Shown here piece by piece: positions 1 to 9,700 of a stretch of DNA of 64,000 bases. Source of the stretch: Streptomyces sp. NBRC 110611 (GTDB taxonomy: Bacteria > Actinomycetota > Actinomycetes > Streptomycetales > Streptomycetaceae); the NCBI RefSeq assembly GCF_001590865.1, contig NZ_BBUY01000005.1, positions 186,001-250,000 on the forward strand, written 5' to 3'. The translations under genes were made by a program, and so were the position numbers. How positions within the stretch are numbered: position 1 is the stretch's first letter; every line of letters starts with the position of its first letter. Under the pieces are notes generated by a model. It was not told the DNA's origin, searched no databases, and saw only the letters and a program-made list of their open reading frames with translations.

Positions 1-3000
1 CCGCCCAGGATCAGGTAGACCCCCTCGCGGCGGATCCGGTCCGTACCGGCCGGAGCCGGTGCCACCGGGACGAGCTTCCTGCGGTGCACCGCACCCGCGC
101 GCAGCGCCAGCGGACCGCCGGCCCCGGCCGCGGTGCCGGCGGCCACCAGACGGGTCAGCGCGGCGGCCGTGGTACGCACCGCGTCGCCGCTCGCGCGGTC
201 CAGTACGGACACCTCCCAGCGCGGGTACTCCTGGGCCAGCGACAGGGCCAGGCCGTGCAGGCTGCCCGCGAACGGGTTGCCCACCGGCTCGCCCAGCACC
301 CCGCAGACGTCCTCGGTCACCACGGCCAGCCGCACCGCATGTGCCGAAGCACCGCGCGCGAGCAGCGACTTGACCAGGCGGAAGAGGGCCAGCACACCGC
401 GCTCCTGGCTGTCCTCCAGGGCTCCGGCGTCGTGGTGGCGCTCGCCGGGCCGCGCGGACCCGGAGAGGAAGTACACCGTGCCGGGCAGCGCCGCAGCCGA
501 CGCCGTCGACCCGGCGTCCGCCGCGGCCACCACGACCGGCCGGCCGCCCACCTCGGCGGCGAGCTCCGCGGCCAGCTGTTCGCTGCCCTCGTCGTGCACG
601 ATCCAGGTCTCGCCGGCCGGGCGGGAGCGGGCCGGGTCCGCCGGGGCCGCCTCGGCCGCGGCGGCCGCCACGGCGGTCCAGCGCGGCGCGAAGAGCAGCC
701 CGTCCAGCGCGGCGGTGCCGGTGCCGCCGGTGGCCGGGGCCCGGGTGTCCGCGGTGTTCACGGTGTCCGCGGTGGCTGCGGCGTTCGCGGTGACCGCGGT
801 GGCCGGGGCCTCCGCGGCCGCGCCGGGCGCGGGCCGCAGTGCGAGGTCACGCAGCTGTACGCAGACCCGGCCCGCGTCGTCGAGGAGGTCGATGTCGTAG
901 CGGTCGGTGCCGCGGGCCCGTACGTGGGCGTAGGCCTGCCGGCCCAGGGGGTGCCGGACCTCCACGGACTCGACCGCGTACGGCACCATCGCCGGGCCGG
1001 CCGCGCGGTCGCGGAGCACGGCGAAGGTGTGCAGCGCGCCGTCCAGCAGCGCCGGGTGCAGCAGGCAGTCCTCAAGCGCGGGGCCGGTGGCCTCGACGGC
1101 GGTGAGACGGGTGAGCGCCTCGCCGTCGCCGGCCGCGATCCACTCCACCGCGCGCAGCGCGGGGCCGTAGCCGAGCCCGGCCGCCTCGAACTCCTCGTAC
1201 AGCCAGGCGCCTTGGTACTGCTGGGCGCAACGGGTGCGGATCTGCTCGATCCCGTCCCGGCCGGCCGGCTCCGCGGGGCCGGCCGCCGGCAGCGGTTCCA
1301 CCGTGCCCTGGGACAGGACGGCGGTCTCCGTGCCCTCCCCGGCGGTCAGTTCGAACGCGAGGCCGCGCTCGGTGCGGCGCAGCGACAGCCAGGCCTCGCG
1401 CGGCTGCCCGGTCACCGTCAGCGGGCGCAGCCAGCGCACCCGGCGCAGTGCGCAGGGCTCGCCCAGGCCCGCCTCCCGGGCGGCGGCGCGGGCCATCTCC
1501 AGGACGGCGACGCCGGGCAGCAGGTGGACGCCGCCCACCTGGTGGTCCCGGATGAGGGTGTGCCCGGGGCCGAAGGACGTGGTGAAGGCGAGCGCGCCGT
1601 CCAGGGAGCGCGCGGGGTCGACCCGGTCGAGCAGCGGATGGCCAAAGCCGCCCGCCGCCGGGCCGCCGGGGCCGGTGCCGTCCGGGCCGTCGGAGCCACT
1701 GCCCCCGCCCGGGCCGCCGGTACGGCGGTGGGCCGGGGCATCGCCGTCGGTGATCCAGCAGCGCATCCGCTCGAAGGGGTAGCCCGGCAGCGGGATGCGG
1801 TCCGGGGTCGCGGCGCGCAGCAGCCGCCATTCGGGGGCGCCGCCGCGTACCCACAGCCCGGCGACGGCGACCGGGTCGCGCCGCTCGACGGCCGCCCGGA
1901 CCTCGTCCGGGGTGACCCGGGTGCCGCGGTCGCGCGACGCACCGCGCACGCTCCCCAGAAACGCCCCGTCGGGCACCGTCCCGTCCTCGGCGAACGCGCC
2001 CAGCGCGCAGGCCAGTTCGGACACGGTGCCGGCGACGACCGCGAGCCGGTCGTCCAGGGCCTCCCGGCCGTCCTGAAGGGTGCGGGCGAGGGCCGCGGGG
2101 CCGGTCTCCGGGTTGCGGGAGAGGAACCGCGCGAAGCGGCGGGCCAGTTCCCGCAGCCGCTCGGGGGTCTTCGCCGAGAACGGGAAGACGAACGGGCCTT
2201 CCGCACCGGAGACCGGGCCCCGGCCGGCCCCGGTGGCCGCACCGGCCGGCCGGTGCTCCTCGACCACCAGGTGCGCGTTGGCGCCGCCCGCGCCGAAGGA
2301 GCTGATGCCGGCCCGCAGCGGCGCGCCGTCCGGCGAGTGCCACGGCGCCGGCTCGCGCTGCACGACGAACGGCGAATCCGCCCAGTCGATATTCGAGTTG
2401 AGCGTCTCGGAGTGCAGCGAGGGCACCAGCGTCCGGTGCCGCATCTGGAGCAGCACCTTGCACAGCGCCGCCATACCGGCGGCCGACTCCAGGTGGCCGA
2501 TGTTGGACTTCACCGAGCCGATCGGCAGGCTCTGCGGCGCCAGCCCCGCGGACTCGAAGGCGCGGGTCAGGCCGCGGATCTCGACCGGGTCGCCGAGCGA
2601 GGTGCCGGTGCCGTGCGCCTCCACGTAGGAGATGGTGCGCGGGTCGACGCCCGCCGACGTCAGGGCACCGCCGATCAGGTCGCCCTGGGCGATCGGGCTG
2701 GGGACGGTGAAGCCGTTGGTGCGGCCGCCGTGGTTGACGCTGCTGGCCAGGATGGTCGCGTAGATGTGGTCACCGTCGCGCAGCGCCGCGCCGAGCGGTT
2801 TGAGCAGGACGGCGCCCACGCCCTCGCCGGGCACGTAGCCGTCGCCGCCCTCGCCGAAGCTGCGGCACAGGCCGTCGCTGGAGGTGAACTGCCCCTGGCC
2901 CAGGAAGCGGTACTTGTACGGGTGGACGTGCAGGTTCACCCCGCCGGCCAGCGCCACGTCCGCCTCGCCGGAGCGCAGGTCGCGGATGGCGAGGTGGATC

Positions 3001-6000
3001 GCGCTGAGCGCCGAGGAGCACATGGTGTCCACGGCCAGGCTCGGGCCGCCGAAGCCCATGGTGTAGGAGACGCGGTTGGCGATGGCGGCGTAGGAGGAGG
3101 CGGCGATCCGGCCGTTGTCGGCCTCGTACAGCTGGTAGAGGGTGTACATCGCGCCGACGTAGACGCCGGTGCGGCCGGCCCGCAGCCCGGCCCGGGTGTA
3201 GCCGGCGTCCTCCAGGGTGTGCCAGGCCGTCTGCAGGAACAGCCGCTCCTGCGGGTCGAGGATCTCCGCCTCGCGCGGCGAAATGCCGAAGAACAACGGG
3301 TCGAAGGTGTCGATGCCGTCGATGAAGCTGCCCCAGCGGCTGTACTCGGCCGCCCGGTCGGCCTCGGTGGCGGTGTCGTAGTCCCGCCAGTCCCAGCGGT
3401 CGCCGGGAATCTCGGTGATCAGGTTCCGGCCGGCGCGCAGATGCTCCCAGAAGCCGTCGAGGTCGTCGGACTCGGCGAAGCGGGCGCTGACGCCGATGAT
3501 GGCGATGGGCTCGTCGGCGGCGGAGCCGGAACCAGAGGTGGCGGCGGGGGCCGGGGCGGCCGTGGGCGCGGGGGCCGGCGCGGGCCGCTCCCGTACGGCC
3601 GGGACGGTCGGCGCCGGCGCGGTCGGCGCCGGGACGGCGGCCTCCGGCACCGGGGCCGCGGCCGGCGCCAGTTCGTCCAGCTTCGCCGCGTGCCGCTCGA
3701 CGAAGTACCCGGCCAGCGACCGCAGTTCCTGGTACTCGAAGAACAGGGTCTTGGGCAGCGGTCCGAAGTGCTGCTCCAGCACCCGGTTCAGATCCATGAT
3801 GAGGATCGAGTCGATGCCGTACGCCTGGAAGGCGGTATCGGTCTCGATGTCCTCGGCGGGCATGCCGAAGACTCCGGCCAGCAGCTCCCTGAGGTGGTCC
3901 TCGGCGCGCTCCTGGATGCCGGCTCCGGCCGCCGGAGCGGATCCGGGCACGGCCTCCGGAGCGTTTCCGGGCGCGGCCGCCGCGGCCCGGGGCAGCGCCC
4001 GCCGCCCCGCCGTCTCCAGCAGCTCCCGCACCTTCGCCGGGCGGCCCCGGACCAGCAGCAGGTGGTCACCGTCGTGCCCGGCTGCGGCGTCGAGGGCGGC
4101 CAGCCCGTCGGCGGTGGTGAACGCCCGCAGCCCCACCTCGTCGACCATCCGGTCCTGTGCCGCCGCGTCCATGTCCATGCGGATGCCGCCGTCCTCCCAC
4201 AGCGACCACAGCAGCGACCGGGTGCGGCCGGCCCGCCGGCCCTCCCGGCGCCGGTCCTCGCGCCAGGAGGCGAAGGCGTCCAGGAAGCGGTTGGCGTAGG
4301 CGTAGTCGGCCTGGCCGGGGGAGCCCGCGGCGCCCGACATGGAGGAGAACAGGACGAAGAAGTCCAGCGGCTGGCCGGCGGTGGCCCGGTCCAGTTCGAG
4401 GGTGCCGCGCACCTTGGGGGCCAGCACCCCGGACAGCTCCTGGTCGTCCTTGGCCAGCAGGTACCCGTCCCGGGTCGTGCCCGCGAGGTGCAGTACGCCG
4501 TGCAGGGCGCCGAATTCGCCGCGGACCGACTCGACCAGGGCCGCCGCACCGCCCGCCGCGCCCAGGTCCGCCGGGCGGTAGACGGCGTCGATGCCGTCGG
4601 CGCGCAGCGCCGCGAGCTCCCGCTCGACGTCCGGGCCGTGGGGGGTACGGCCGGTGAGGACGAAACGGGCCCGGGAGGCGGCGGCCAGATGCCGCACCAC
4701 GATCCGCCCCAGGCCGCCGAGGCCGCCGGTGACCAGGTAGTTGCCGCCGTCCCGCAGCGGCAGGCCGGAGCCCAGTGCGGCGGGGAAGCCGGTGACCGGC
4801 TCCCAGCGCCGTACCTGCCGCTCGCCGGCGTGGTGGCGGACCGCGAAGTCATGCTGTGCGGCGCCCAGTTCGGCGGCCAGGACGCGGGCGCGGTCCTCGG
4901 TGGATCCGGGCGCCACGGCGATCACGGAGGTCAGGAAGTCCGGCTGCTCGTTGGCGATCGTCCGGGCCAGGCCGTCCAGTGCGGCGCTGAGCGCGTCATC
5001 GGCGCCGCCGGTCGCCTCGTACAGGTACAGCAGCCGTACCGGAGCGTCGAAGCGGGCATGCGACCAGGCGCGGAAGAGCGCGGCCAGGCGCCGGGCCGGC
5101 CGGTCGGCCGGCCCGTCCCGGTCCGGGGTGGCGACGCCGTCCCACACGAGGACGGCGGGGGTGCGGCCCTGCCGGGCGAGGCCGGCGAAGAGGGCGTCGA
5201 AGTCGGCCTCGGTGCGGTGGTCCCCGGGTGCGTACGTCGCGACGCCGCCGTCCGGCAGCAGTCCGGCCAGTGCCGGGTCCGCGCTGAACAGCAGCACCTC
5301 GCCGCCCACGGGGCGCTCGCCCGCCGCGGCGGGCCGCCACACCTCCTCGAAGGCCAGGGTGCGGTCGTCCTCGGGTGCGGTGCCGGGGCGCAGCGCGTGC
5401 CCACCGCCGACCGCGCGGGTCACCAGGTTCTCGATGCGCAGGACGACGCGGCCGTCGTCATCGGCCAGCGTCAGGTGGTGGCCGTTGCCGTCCGGGGCGG
5501 GCACGGCGTGCACCAGGCCGCGCTCCGGCAGCGGGCGCAGCACCTCCAGGGAGCCCAGCGAGAAGGGGAGCCGGCGCTCCTCGACGGCGGCGGGGTCGGC
5601 CTCGGTCCACAGGGCGGCCTGGAGCATGCCGTCCAGCAGGGAGGGGTGCAGGGTGAACAGGCCGTGCGGGTGGCCGGTCTCCGCCGGAACCGCGATCCGG
5701 GCGAGGACCTCGCCGTCGCCGTGCCGCAGGGAGGTGATCGGGCGGAAGCTGGGACCGTATCCGCCGCCGAGCCGGTCGAAGAGGGCGTAGCACTCCGCGC
5801 CGGTGACGGTGTGCGGGCAGCGGGCCCGGACCGCGTCCAGGTCGAGCGTGACCGGTCCGGGCCCGGCCGACGGGTCCTCGGCGGGCGCGCCGAAGCCGAT
5901 CCGGCCCGCCGAGGACAGCTCGCCGGTCTCCTGCGGCGTACCGCGCCAGACCTCGTAGGCCACCCCGTCCGCCTCGGGCGTCAGCTGCAGCCGCACGGTC

Positions 6001-6749
6001 TGCGGGTGGCCGTCGGTGACGATGACCGGGCGGGTCCACATCACGTCGCGGACGGTGCGCACCGCTCCGCGCCCGGTGCCCGCCGCGGTGGCCGCCGCGA
6101 ACTCCAGGGCCGCCACGGCGGGCAGCACCTTCCTCTCGCCGAAGGCGTGGTCGCGCAGGAAGAACTCGTCACCGGTGAGCGTGCGGGTGAAGATCAGGCC
6201 CTCCGCGTCGGCCGGGGTGCCGGCCAGCGGGTGCGCGGGTGCCGCGGCCGGGCCGGCCGCCGGCTCCTCGATCCAGTACGGGCGGGAGTGGTACGGCGGG
6301 GTGGGCAGCGACAGCCGCGCCGGGCGGGGCGCGTCCCCGCGCAGCGCGTTCCAGTCCACCGCGGCGCCGCTCGCCCAGAGCCGGGCCACCTCGTCCGGCC
6401 CGGTGCCGGCGGGCACCGCCGCACCGGGCGTGCCGTCCGTGGTGACCGTGCCGCGCACCAGGCCGTGGCCGCCGCCGTCCGGTCCGGCCACGAACCGGCC
6501 CAGCCCGTCGGCCAGTTCCGCCAGGGAGGACACCGCCAGCGCGAGCCGCTCACGCATCGGCTCCCGGCCGACCTGGAGGGTGTGGGCAAGCCGCTCCAGC
6601 GTGGTGGCGGCACGCTGCGGCCGGTCCTCCGCCAGGTGATCGTCGATCCACCGCTTCAGGCGCGCGGCGTACTGTTCCAGCTGTCCGGGTCCGGACGCCG
6701 ACAGCACCACGACGTGCCGCTGCGAAGAGGTCGTCTTCTTCTGCACCAT
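1..6749 (-). CDS. trans-AT PKS, protein D: (KS linker)-DH-KR-ACP-KS-DH-KR..., runs off the left edge
   Basis: Fourth synthase protein, open for at least 2249 codons and cut by the window edge inside its second KR. It starts with ATG at 6749, directly after the TAG of the upstream gene, with AGGA about 10 bases before. Order by residue: KS-flanking linker without its KS (1-150), DH (about 170-445; His201, Asp373), KR (NADPH site near 667, YAYAN catalytic motif), ACP (Ser981 in GIDS), KS (1079-1497; Cys1244, His1379, His1419), DH (about 1715-1940; His1736 in HQVGGVHLLP, Asp1903), KR (NADPH motif at the edge). The KS for its first module is the last domain of the preceding protein. Two consecutive DH-KR modules predict a conjugated diene after the glycine. 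No AT is present. The first DH reads HAFGERKVLP, with Glu replacing the usual Gly, so its activity is less certain. The remainder of the line lies outside this window. Confidence 0.92.
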   Translation of the reverse strand, partial: MVQKKTTSSQRHVVVLSASGPGQLEQYAARLKRWIDDHLAEDRPQRAATTLERLAHTLQVGREPMRERLALAVSSLAELADGLGRFVAGPDGGGHGLVRGTVTTDGTPGAAVPAGTGPDEVARLWASGAAVDWNALRGDAPRPARLSLPTPPYHSRPYWIEEPAAGPAAAPAHPLAGTPADAEGLIFTRTLTGDEFFLRDHAFGERKVLPAVAALEFAAATAAGTGRGAVRTVRDVMWTRPVIVTDGHPQTVRLQLTPEADGVAYEVWRGTPQETGELSSAGRIGFGAPAEDPSAGPGPVTLDLDAVRARCPHTVTGAECYALFDRLGGGYGPSFRPITSLRHGDGEVLARIAVPAETGHPHGLFTLHPSLLDGMLQAALWTEADPAAVEERRLPFSLGSLEVLRPLPERGLVHAVPAPDGNGHHLTLADDDGRVVLRIENLVTRAVGGGHALRPGTAPEDDRTLAFEEVWRPAAAGERPVGGEVLLFSADPALAGLLPDGGVATYAPGDHRTEADFDALFAGLARQGRTPAVLVWDGVATPDRDGPADRPARRLAALFRAWSHARFDAPVRLLYLYEATGGADDALSAALDGLARTIANEQPDFLTSVIAVAPGSTEDRARVLAAELGAAQHDFAVRHHAGERQVRRWEPVTGFPAALGSGLPLRDGGNYLVTGGLGGLGRIVVRHLAAASRARFVLTGRTPHGPDVERELAALRADGIDAVYRPADLGAAGGAAALVESVRGEFGALHGVLHLAGTTRDGYLLAKDDQELSGVLAPKVRGTLELDRATAGQPLDFFVLFSSMSGAAGSPGQADYAYANRFLDAFASWREDRRREGRRAGRTRSLLWSLWEDGGIRMDMDAAAQDRMVDEVGLRAFTTADGLAALDAAAGHDGDHLLLVRGRPAKVRELLETAGRRALPRAAAAAPGNAPEAVPGSAPAAGAGIQERAEDHLRELLAGVFGMPAEDIETDTAFQAYGIDSILIMDLNRVLEQHFGPLPKTLFFEYQELRSLAGYFVERHAAKLDELAPAAAPVPEAAVPAPTAPAPTVPAVRERPAPAPAPTAAPAPAATSGSGSAADEPIAIIGVSARFAESDDLDGFWEHLRAGRNLITEIPGDRWDWRDYDTATEADRAAEYSRWGSFIDGIDTFDPLFFGISPREAEILDPQERLFLQTAWHTLEDAGYTRAGLRAGRTGVYVGAMYTLYQLYEADNGRIAASSYAAIANRVSYTMGFGGPSLAVDTMCSSALSAIHLAIRDLRSGEADVALAGGVNLHVHPYKYRFLGQGQFTSSDGLCRSFGEGGDGYVPGEGVGAVLLKPLGAALRDGDHIYATILASSVNHGGRTNGFTVPSPIAQGDLIGGALTSAGVDPRTISYVEAHGTGTSLGDPVEIRGLTRAFESAGLAPQSLPIGSVKSNIGHLESAAGMAALCKVLLQMRHRTLVPSLHSETLNSNIDWADSPFVVQREPAPWHSPDGAPLRAGISSFGAGGANAHLVVEEHRPAGAATGAGRGPVSGAEGPFVFPFSAKTPERLRELARRFARFLSRNPETGPAALARTLQDGREALDDRLAVVAGTVSELACALGAFAEDGTVPDGAFLGSVRGASRDRGTRVTPDEVRAAVERRDPVAVAGLWVRGGAPEWRLLRAATPDRIPLPGYPFERMRCWITDGDAPAHRRTGGPGGGSGSDGPDGTGPGGPAAGGFGHPLLDRVDPARSLDGALAFTTSFGPGHTLIRDHQVGGVHLLPGVAVLEMARAAAREAGLGEPCALRRVRWLRPLTVTGQPREAWLSLRRTERGLAFELTAGEGTETAVLSQGTVEPLPAAGPAEPAGRDGIEQIRTRCAQQYQGAWLYEEFEAAGLGYGPALRAVEWIAAGDGEALTRLTAVEATGPALEDCLLHPALLDGALHTFAVLRDRAAGPAMVPYAVESVEVRHPLGRQAYAHVRARGTDRYDIDLLDDAGRVCVQLRDLALRPAPGAAAEAPATAVTANAAATADTVNTADTRAPATGGTGTAALDGLLFAPRWTAVAAAAAEAAPADPARSRPAGETWIVHDEGSEQLAAELAAEVGGRPVVVAAADAGSTASAAALPGTVYFLSGSARPGERHHDAGALEDSQERGVLALFRLVKSLLARGASAHAVRLAVVTEDVCGVLGEPVGNPFAGSLHGLALSLAQEYPRWEVSVLDRASGDAVRTTAAALTRLVAAGTAAGAGGPLALRAGAVHRRKLVPVAPAPAGTDRIRREGVYLILG

Positions 6750-9700
6750 CTACTGTTCCTCTGCTGCCTCTTCGAGCACTACGTGCACATTGCTGCCGCC
6801 CATGCCGAACGAGCTCACGCCCGCCCGCCTCGGCCACGCGGTCCCGTCCGCGTCGCGCCGCGGCTCCCAGCCGGCGGTACGCGTCTGAAGGTGGAAGGGA
6901 CTGCCGACGAAGTCGAGCATCGGGTTGGGCTCGGTCAGGTGGACCAGGCCGGGCAGGGTCCGGTGTTTCATCGCCAGCAGCACCTTGACCAGGCCCGCCA
7001 CCCCCGCCGACGCCTCCAGGTGGCCGATGTTGGTCTTCACCGAGCCGAGCGCGACGCCGGCCCCGTCGGTGGCCGGCCCCCAGCGGTCCAGGAGCCTGCC
7101 GAAGGCGTCCTTGAGGCCGTCGACCTCGATGGGATCGCCGAGTTCGGTGCCGGTGCCGTGCGCCTCGATGTAGCCCACGGACGCCGGCGGGATGTCCGCC
7201 GCTTCGTAGGCGCGCACCACCACATCGGTCTGGGCCCGGGGGTTGGGCACGGTGAGCGAGTGCGTACGGCCGCCGTGGTTCTCGGCGGAGCCGATGATCA
7301 CCCCGTGGACCGGGTCGCCGTCCGCCCGCGCCCGGTCCAGACGCTTGAGCATCAGCAGGACGACACCCTCGCCGCGCCCGTATCCGTCGGCCCGCCGGTC
7401 GAAGGTCTTGCACCGGCCGTCGGGGCTGAGCATCCCGGCCCGGCGCAGCGCGCGCCAGCCGTAGGGCGACAGCAGCAGGTTGGCACCGCCGGCCAGCGCC
7501 GCGTCGCAGTCGCCCAGCTGAAGGGCGCGGACGGCCCGGTGGACGGCGACCAGCGAGCTGGAGCAGGCGGTGTCGTAAATGGTGCTCTGGCCGTGCAGGT
7601 TGAACAGGTGCGAGATGCGGTTGGCGGCGACCGAGGCGACATTGCCGACGTGGAAGTGGTCGTCGCTCTCCCGCTCGTGGCCCAGCAGGCTGAAGTAGTC
7701 CGCGCCGCTGATGCCCACGAAGACGCCGGTCCGGGTCCCGGAGAGGGCCTGCGGCGCCCAGCCCGCGTCCTCCATCGCCTGCCGTGCGGTGTGCAGGAGC
7801 AGCCGGTGCTGCGGGTCCATCTGGGCGGCTTCGCGGGGGGAGATGCGGAACTGCTGGGCGTCGAAGTCCGCCACGTCCCGGACGAAGGAGCCCGGGAAGG
7901 CCGCCGGGTCGCCGCCCTCGTAGCGGCCGAACAGGCTGCGGGAGAAGCCGCGTTCCAGCGGATAGGGGCGGATCAGATCCCGGCCCTGGACCAGGTGCGA
8001 CCAGAACTCCTCCAGGGTGTCCGACTCCGGCAGCCGGGCGCCGATGCCCACCACCGCCACCGGCGGGTAGCCGGTGTCCCGCGGGGAGCGGGCGGCGGCG
8101 CGCGCCGGGGCGGCCGCGGACGCGGCGGCCGGCGCGGACGCGGCGGCGGTGCGCCGCGCCGCCGGCTCCGGGCGGTACCGCCCGGACAGCTGCGCCGGGT
8201 ACTTCCCCAGCAGGTGGGCGGCGAGCGCGTCGAGGGTGGGGTGCCCGTAGAAGGCGGTCGGCGGGACGGTGATGTCCAGCCGGTCGCGCAGGACGGCGCT
8301 GAGCCGGGTGAAGCGGATGGAGTCGAAGCCGTAGTCGCCGATCGGCCGGTCGGCCGCGAGGACCTCCGGCGGCACCCCGGCGATCTCGGCGACCCAGCGG
8401 CGCAGCTCCTCGCGCAGCCCGGCCACGGGGTCGGGTGCGGCGTCCGCCGCGGCCGCCCCGTCCCCGTCCGGTACTTCTGGTACTTCCGGTGCTTCCGGTC
8501 CGTCCGCCGCCGCGTCCGGGTATCCGTAGCGCCGGACGATCTCCTCGACCGGGAGGCGCTGGAGCGGCCCGGTGTCGATCTTGGCGTTGGGCGTCTGCGG
8601 GAAGGCCCGCAGGGGGACCGTACGGGCCGGAACCATATAGCCCGGCAGCCACTCGGCCAGCTCGGCGCGGAGCCGGTCCGCGAAGTCCCCGGCGGGGCCG
8701 CCGGCCCGGGCCGTCCGGACGAACGCCACCAGCGCCTGGTGTCCGGCCACGTCCTCCCGCAGCAGTACCCGGGCCTCCTCGACCAGGTCGCTGCGGCGCG
8801 CCGCGGCCTCGATCTCCCCCAGCTCGATGCGGTAACCGCGCAGCTTGACCTGCCGGTCCAGCCGGCCCAGCAGCTCCAGACTCCCGTCGGGCAGGTAGCG
8901 GGCCGCGTCCCCGGTGCGGAAGACCCGTCCGGACTCGCCGAGGAACGCGCCGTCGGGGAACTTCTCCTCGGTCAGCTCCGGCCGTCCGCGGTAGCCGAGG
9001 GCCACACCGTGCCCGGCGATGTACAGCTCTCCGGTGGCGCCGAACGGCACCGGCCGCCGGTGCTCGTCCAGCAGGTGGAAGCGGGTGTTGGCGATGGGCG
9101 TGCCGACGCCGATCCGGCGGTGGCGGCGCACCTGGCCGACCGAGGACCAGATGGTCGTCTCGGTCGGCCCGTACATGTTCCAGACCTCGTCGGCCCGGTT
9201 GAGCAGCTTCTCGGCCAGGCCGGGGGTGAGCGCCTCGCCGCCGCACAGGATCTTCCCGGCCAGGCGTCCGGACCAGCCCGCCGAGAGCAGCATCTGCCAG
9301 GTGGCGGGGGTGGCCTGGACGATGGTGGGCGCGGCCCCGCCCGTCGTGCCGTCCAGGCGGTCCTTGAGGGCCAGGCCGTCCCGGGCCACCTCGGCCGCCG
9401 CGATCTCCACGGTCGCGCCACGGGTCAGCGGCAGCAGCAGCTCCAGGGCGGCGATGTCGAAACTGACGGTGGTGACCGCGAGCAGCCGGTCATCTTCGGC
9501 GCAGCCCGGCGTCCCGCCCATCGCGGCGAGGAAGTTGACCAGGCTGCCGTGGCTGATCTCCACGCCCTTGGGACGCCCGGTGGAGCCCGAGGTGTAGAGC
9601 ACGTAGGCGGTGGCGTCGTGGAAGGTGCCGGCCGGCCGGTGCGGTGCGGGCGGCAGCGGTCCGGGGGACGCCGCCCAGTCGACGTCGTCCAGGACGATGC

